64,000 bases of DNA from Odobenus rosmarus divergens (taxonomy: Eukaryota > Chordata > Mammalia > Carnivora > Odobenidae). The position numbers and the translations under genes are program-made. The notes beneath the pieces were generated by a model. That model was not told the origin of the DNA. It made no database searches and saw nothing but the letters and a program-made list of their open reading frames with translations. The stretch is taken from NCBI RefSeq assembly GCF_000321225.1, contig NW_004451506.1, positions 197,214 through 261,213 of the forward strand, written 5' to 3'. This document shows positions 58,240-64,000 of this stretch, piece by piece (position 1 is the stretch's first letter; each line of letters begins with the position of its first letter).

Positions 58240-59640
58240 ATAAAGAACAAGCTGGTTTCCCAGTTAAGATGGCAGATTTAACACCTCCTTTTCTCTTACC
58301 AGAAATGCTGCTAAATTACACTAGATGGATTTTTTAAAGACAGAAACCAAGAAAAAAGAGGAGAAACAGTGAGCAGACAGTAACAGATGAAGCAGAGAGA
58401 AAATTGGTAAATGACCCGGAGCTCCCATAGAGTCCAATCCTAAACCATGGGTTGGATTGATGAGAACCAATATGATTTATACAGCAAAACTCTCAGAAGT
58501 CTTGCAAACTGGCAGTATCAGATGCCTCACAAACTGAGGATGGAAGGGGTAGCCAAAATAGATGACTAGATTCCACCAACCACTCTTGGCAGGTGCAATT
58601 ACTTTACAGACAATGGGGATTAACTGACCATCTGAAGAATGCAGAGATCCCCAAATTTCTTCCCTCACTAGGCTCTCCAAAAGTTGGCAGCGAGAGCCCT
58701 ACCCTTTTGGAAAGAGATCTGAAGCCTCTTCTCTAGGGAATCCTCAGAGAGTTAAAAGAAAATATTCCACCCATGAAATATAAACAGAGTATATAAAAGA
58801 AGATAAAGAATATGAGGAAGAAAAAGGAGAAGGAACATCATTCAGAGAACAAAAAAATTCTTGAAAATAAAAAAATTGATAGAATAAATAGAATTTAATA
58901 GAATAGAAGACAAAGTTGAGAAAATCTCCATAAAAGTAGAGCAAAAATAAAAGGAGGCATAAAATACGAGAGAAACGCAAAGAAAAATAAGGCTGGGCCA
59001 AGTGGTCCAACATTCAAATAATAGGAGTTCCAAAAACCAGAGAAAAGAGAAAGGAGTAATTATCAGAAATAAACAAAATAAAAAATATTTCTTAGAACAG
59101 AAGAACATTCGCTGCAAACTGAAATCGCCCGGCAGCTGCCCAACACAATAACAATAAAACAATAGGAAGACATTTTATTTTAAAATTTAAGAATACTGGG
59201 GACAAAGAAGCATCTATGAATTTCTGGAGAGGAATAACTGGATGACATATAAAGGATCAGGGATTAGATGGTTTTAAATGGTACAGGCAACTACACAGTC
59301 ATGCAGGCAATGAAACAAAGCCTTCAACATTCTAAGACTTTTACACATAATCCAAGCTTTCAAACAATTCCAGGCATTGAATAAAGGACACACCTTCTAT
59401 CAAGAAGCTACTGTAGTACTTCCCCAAACAAAAGTTGAATTTGCAACAAGGATGAGGAATGCATGCAATATAACATATGGGGAACACAACAAACAAGAGG
59501 AGCAAAGGAAACTTCCAAGGTGGGGCTAGACAAGCCTAGGACGACATATGCAATGAGCTGCCAAACAATATATACAGGAGTACTGTGACTCAAGAGACTG
59601 CTATGGGGACAGTTGTCATCATTGAGATATTCACAATACT
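58240..59640 (+). mobile_element. HAL1-like or old L1 5' half with ORF1 remnant
   Basis: Starts with CCCAGTTAAGATGGCAG, a 5' UTR-like block. An ORF1-like segment follows: GTGGTCCAACATTCAAATAA TAGGAGTTCC (58998-59027), and then ACATATAAAGGATCAGGGAT and GCCTTCAACATTCTAAG. The ORF1 RRM and C-terminal order fits HAL1 (half-L1) elements. Many stops; the end is uncertain. Confidence 0.65.
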
Positions 59641-60619
59641 TGGAGCTTTTTTTCAACCCAAGGATACAACCCAGGCAAGTCCTAACCAGTTTCTTATGTA
59701 TAACAACACTGTATCACCCCAGATGTACTCTTCCTTAACCTGTCTCTGAGAGCAAGAGTCAGGTTATGATGAAGCAGAAAGTTCAGAAGTTCATTCCCTC
59801 TAACCATATTTCTGCTTGATACCTACAACCCACCCTATAACACCTTGACAAATGTTTCCCAGAATTCAATCACTACCTGGCCCCCAAAATCCTCTTAGAA
59901 TGGGCTCATGTGCATTCTCAGGGAAGCTGTAGCCAGACATCAATGCAGAGACTCTTTTCAGCTCTCCTGAGAGCCTTCCTCTAAAAGTGAAATCATCATC
60001 TTTTCCTTATATGGGGAGGTTTAAGTCAGTCAGTTTGTCTCTATCTCTCTTTATTACAATGTAATTCCTATTAGAACAGGATTGCAGCTGACTGGGGCTG
60101 CTAACCTATTCAAAACACAAACAAAACTACCTCCAATGGGATCATTAAAAGAAGGTGTGTGACCTTAGAGAAAAGCTTCTCAGAAACTGCAAGGATTTGC
60201 AAAGACCGGGTTTTAAGCTCTAAATATATACATAAAAATGTTAGAATTGCCGAGTCTTGAGGCTGACTAAAAACAATGTCACTTCCTGAAAAGAATAAAT
60301 CAGAGTTAAAAATTCCTAAAATAGGGAAGTATTTTGAACAATATGGTAAATCATCAAAAATATAATCTTAGAATGAACTTATTTTATGTTAACACTATTA
60401 AGAGACACCCTTTTTAAAACTTAACATTTCCTTAAGCATCAATTGTAGATTTACTGACATAATCAATAGGGTTTATGTCCAATACTCACTCTCTTTGTAT
60501 CAACTTATATGCAGTCTTGAGAAACCAATAGGCTGAAAAAAAGAAAACTGTTCCCTGGAAAATAACACAGGTGAAAATCTAGGCAAGCTTGTGTTTGGCA
60601 ATGACAGCTGAGGTACAGC

Positions 60620-61135
60620 ACCAAAAGTGTGATCCATGAAAGAGAAGAGTGATAAGCTGGACTTCATTGAATTAAAACTTTTGCTCTGTCAAAGATACTG
60701 TTAAGGAAATGAAAAGACCAGACAGATTGGAAAAAAAATTCTTTGCAAAACGCATATCTGATAAAAGACTGGTATTCAAAATATGCAAAGGACTCTTAAA
60801 ACTCAACAGTAACAGTCAATTAAAAAGTAGGCAAAGATCTGAAGAGACATCTCACCAAAAAAAACACAAAGATGGTAAATAAGCACATGAAAAAGGTACT
60901 CAACATCATATGTCATTAGGGAACAGCAAATTAAAACAATGAGATACCATATATACCTATTAGAATAGCTGAAATTGAAATAAACAAACAAATAAACTGA
61001 CAACACCAAATGCTGGTGACAAGGGGGAGCAACAGGAACTTTTATTCATTGCTGATGGGAATGCAACATGGTATAGCCACTTTGGAAGATGGCTTGGCAG
61101 TTTCTTACAAAACTAAACAAATTTTTTAAAAAGAT

Positions 61136-61170
<35 letters not shown>

Positions 61171-62095
61171 TTTGACAGAGATAGTGACAGCGAGAGAGGG
61201 AACACAAGCAGGGGAAGTGGGAGGGGGAGAAGCAGGCCTCCTGCCGAGCAGGGAGCCTGACGCGGGGCTCGATCCCAGGACCCAGGGATCATGACCTGAG
61301 CCAAAGGCAGACACTTAACGACTAAGCCACCCAGGTGCCCCAAAACTAAACAAATTCTTACCAGCAATAGTACTCCTTGGTATTTACCCAAATGAGCCAA
61401 AAATTACGCCCCCACAAAAATTTGCACATGAATATTCATAATTGGCTTTATTCATAATTGCCAAAACTTGTAAGCAACCAAGATCTCCTTCAATAGGCGA
61501 ATGAAAACAAACTTAACATCATATGACGGGATGTTTTTGGCAACAAAGAGAAATGAGTTTTCAAGCCACAAAAGACAATGGAGGAAGCTTAAATGCATAT
61601 TGCTAAATAAAAGAAGCCAGTCTGAAAAGGTCACGTGCTGCATGATTCCAACTACATGGTGTCCTGGAAAAGGCAAAACTATGGGGAGTAAAAAAAGCCA
61701 GTGGTTGCTAAGATTTACAGGAAAGGGATGGATGAATAGGTATAGCCCAGGGTGTATTTAGTGCAGCAAAACTACCCTGAATGATACTGTCATAGTGGAT
61801 ATGTGTCGCACATCTGTGAAAATCCATAAAACTGTAGAACACAAGCATGAATCTTAATGTAGAAATGTGGACTTTAGTTAATAACAGTGCATTAACATTG
61901 GCTCATCAATTGTAACAACAAATGTATCATACTAAAACAAGATGTTAATAGTAAGGGAAACTATATGTGTGGCTGTGCGGGGGCATGCGTTGAGGGGATA
62001 CAGGGAACTCTCTATACTTTCCACTTAAACTTTTTGTAAACCTAACAATGCTCTAAAAAATAAAGTCTACTAATTTAAAAAAAATAGAAAAGCAA
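60620..62095 (+). mobile_element. Old L1 (L1M-type) ORF2 3' part and 3' UTR
   Basis: Plus-strand L1: AAGCTGGACTTCATTGAATT, ACTCAACATCATATGTCATT, AGATACCATATATACCTATT, GATGGGAATGCAACATGGTA, then, after the SINE at 61124-61341, ATTTACCCAAATGAGCC, TCCAACTACATGGTGTCCTG and a 3' UTR end with CTTTTTGTAAACCTAACAAT and an A-rich tail. Better preserved than the copy at 1-1290. Confidence 0.88.
61124..61341 (-). mobile_element. Carnivore SINE inserted in an old L1, with long TTTA tail
   Basis: Minus-strand SINE; its tail appears on the plus strand as about nine tandem TTTA units (61137-61172). Direct repeats AAAACTAAACAAATT at 61109-61123 and 61342-61356 are identical. Old L1 ORF2-derived sequence continues on both sides. 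It shares DGKI's orientation. Confidence 0.95.
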
Positions 62096-63014
62096 AAGAA
62101 AAGAAAAAACAGGCTCTGAGTTTCCTATAGACAGATACTTTGCTCACGTCTGAGAATCTGCTTATATAAAGAAAAACAAATGTTACTTACTTTCTTGGCC
62201 ATAGTTTTAACACTATTCAAGAAGTCATAAGATGATGGGAAGAAGGGACTAGAAGTAAAAATCAGGGTGGGGAGGCAGGAGACTAGAGAAAGGAAGGAAA
62301 GTCCTAAGGAGGATGGGAGGGGGCAAGTGGAATTTTCTTATGGTCCTCATTAGTTTTGAATGTGTCAGGTTGATCAGGGAACTAAAGTTCTAACTCGATG
62401 GCTGACAATAATTAGAGAATGAGTTGGCAATGTTTCAATCCAATCCCCCCCCCCATGTGACACAGGTCCATTTTACAACAACTTGTCATCATTAACTGCC
62501 ACAGCTCAATGGAACCAACAGGGGAAATTAATAGGCATATTAGCATTCAAAAGGATACACAGTATCCTAAGAACTTTATGCTGCACCACACCATAGCTGG
62601 GGTCTGTAAAGGGTTTCATGAACCCTGGTTCTTGCTATTAAAAGAGATCCTAGAGTTTGTACTCCATAGCTTGAGCTAAACCTTCCCATAGGTTGTTCAA
62701 AATGTCACCCACAACATAAAAGTCAAGTAGGTAGTTTTCACTGCATTCTATATGAGGATAGTATTTTGGAGGTGTGCTTTCTACCAAGTAGCAGTTTCTC
62801 TACAAATCCGGGGGTCAAACCACAATCAAATTCTGCTTCTTATCCTAATAGTAAACTAAGTGAGAGGGAAACCCCAAGGGACATCCAACTCACTTTTTTA
62901 AAAAATCCTCTTAAACGCTTTGTCATTTATAATCTCAAACAACCACTCCTGGTATTCATTTTCACTTAACTGGGCAATTGTGTTTCAGATATATACATAT
63001 ATAAGGAATTGTAC

Positions 63015-63165
63015 AAAAATATGTCAGGTCTACAAGTCATCCACTTAATCATCCAGCACACAAGTTTTAAGGATTTTCTTGTGCCAGAGACAACTGTAGT
63101 GCTAGGAGGTGAGGATGCAACACTGAGTAAGACCCAGTAACTGCCCTCAAGGTGCAATAGACCGG
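63015..63165 (-). repeat. L2 LINE remnant
   Basis: TTTTCTTGTGCCAGAGACAA, GAGGATGCAACACTGAGTAA and AACTGCCCTCAAGGTGCAAT fit a reversed L2 tail. Confidence 0.65.
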
Positions 63166-64000
63166 GAAAAGAGGGATGTTAAAGATACCCTCTTGATTAT
63201 ATACCTTGTGATTGGAATTCAAAGATCCAATACTCTTATAATAATAGAAAACAAAGGTCCAGATGAAACAGTTCTATGAAATGACATAATCTTCCAACTT
63301 AATATGAAAGTTTACCAACAATGATGTAAATTTCTAATTTTGATGGAGAGAACTTCATTTCAATGAAAATTCCTAATGTCACATTCAATGAAATTCTTGC
63401 ACAACAAAATGTGTTATAAAATTCCTTGGGATTTATTCCCAGGGTAAAATGTAATAGCAACTTTTAATGGTGAGGTTCTAGAATGTACTTGACAAAGACT
63501 TTTTTCCCAGGTGCATTTATCGGTAAGGTAGTATTTGCAAAATTCCTATATATAGAGAAGAACCGCCAGTGATAATTTACCAGAGTCAGTGCTCTAGTAA
63601 TTAGGAGATAACAAATACTTGGTTATGACATCAGAATCTTGGCTACATGGCCAGCCAAATAAGTATGAAAGTCAAAGGTAATACTAAAGGTCCAAAAGCA
63701 AAGATTCACAACTGTACCCAAAACTTAAATACTCAAAATGGTGGTTAGAGACACTAGTTCAAATACTTTCTACAATTTCAACATCACACTGTGTCTCTGC
63801 ACCATTCGGTGATGGACAAGGTCACCAATAGATACAGAGGACACAATCAGTCATGCAGCTCTGAATTTCTGAGTTCATTGGATACATGTGGAGAATTAAT
63901 GACAGAAAGATTTCCTAAAATCTTCTGAAGACGCCTCAATCTCTTTCTGTAAGCAAAAAGAGTAAACAAATTACATGTAGACAGCTGCCAAGTAGAGATG

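Larger units (their letters stand above)
55076..64000 (-). other. DGKI: DGKI intron (partial), upstream of the 80-nt exon
   Basis: This intron continues beyond the right edge; the exon ending with the bases before CA-ATC-CCT (expected to encode a segment ending EKLREA) was searched for and is not in the window. It contains a MIR (57505-57715), a HAL1-like element (58240-59640), an old L1 with a SINE insertion (60620-62095) and an L2 remnant (63015-63165). The 131-codon plus-strand open frame at 55181-55576 resembles nothing I know. No family is recognised in 55080-57500, 57720-58235, 59645-60615, 62100-63010 and 63170-64000. Confidence 0.85.

Noticed and set aside
63830..63950. Minus-strand segment after a TTTTTGCTTACAG acceptor (KRLRRLQKILGNLS...)
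   Set aside because: Runs to a stop with no donor, does not match the DGKI segment expected upstream, and is probably chance.

Overview
This is a 64 kb piece of carnivore genomic DNA. It lies almost entirely inside one protein-coding gene, DGKI (diacylglycerol kinase iota), read on the minus strand. The organism is inferred from its repeats. There are eight tRNA-derived carnivore SINEs (CAN-SINE/SINEC), with a head of the GGGGCGCCTGGGTGGCTCAG type, a TC-rich block and an AAATAAATAAA tail. L1 elements with carnivore-type 3' ends are also present. The SINE heads and bodies look like those of arctoid caniforms (bears, seals, mustelids and relatives), not the canid SINEC_Cf or feliform types. The exact species cannot be read from the sequence.

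Seven DGKI coding exons were found by reading the minus strand for splice sites and joining phases. In transcript order they are 55075-54996 (80 nt), 52788-52744 (45 nt), 37840-37771 (70 nt), 35632-35592 (41 nt), 34672-34545 (128 nt), 32264-32142 (123 nt) and 5826-5801 (26 nt). All seven have AG acceptors and GT donors. Their phases join into one uninterrupted reading frame of about 170 codons. They encode the stretch after the DAGK accessory domain and before the C-terminal ankyrin repeats. Exons for the C1 and catalytic domains lie beyond position 64000, and the ankyrin repeats and PDZ-binding tail lie before position 1. No promoter, first exon or last exon is present.

The rest is intron. 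The largest intron (5827-32141) holds a near full-length L1 in the same orientation as DGKI (about 10695-17317). That L1 carries a SINE just upstream of its ORF1 and a roughly 50-bp foreign L1 3' end inside its ORF2. The same intron has a second L1 3' end (10055-10502) and an L1-inside-L1 nest at 28534-29501. The other introns carry old L2, MIR, HAL1, L1M, MER5 and MER20 copies and further SINEs. Several stretches of 1-4 kb hold nothing I recognise.

I found no RNA gene, CRISPR array, intact transposon gene or unknown gene system. The longest open frames outside DGKI are L1 remnants or look like chance frames. The most interesting observations are the 26-nt DGKI micro-exon between very long introns, the nested and inverted retrotransposon structures, a SINE just upstream of a DGKI splice acceptor, a tail-only insertion, and a candidate cryptic (poison) exon at 62191-62248. 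Repeat boundaries are read by eye and are approximate unless target-site duplications are given.
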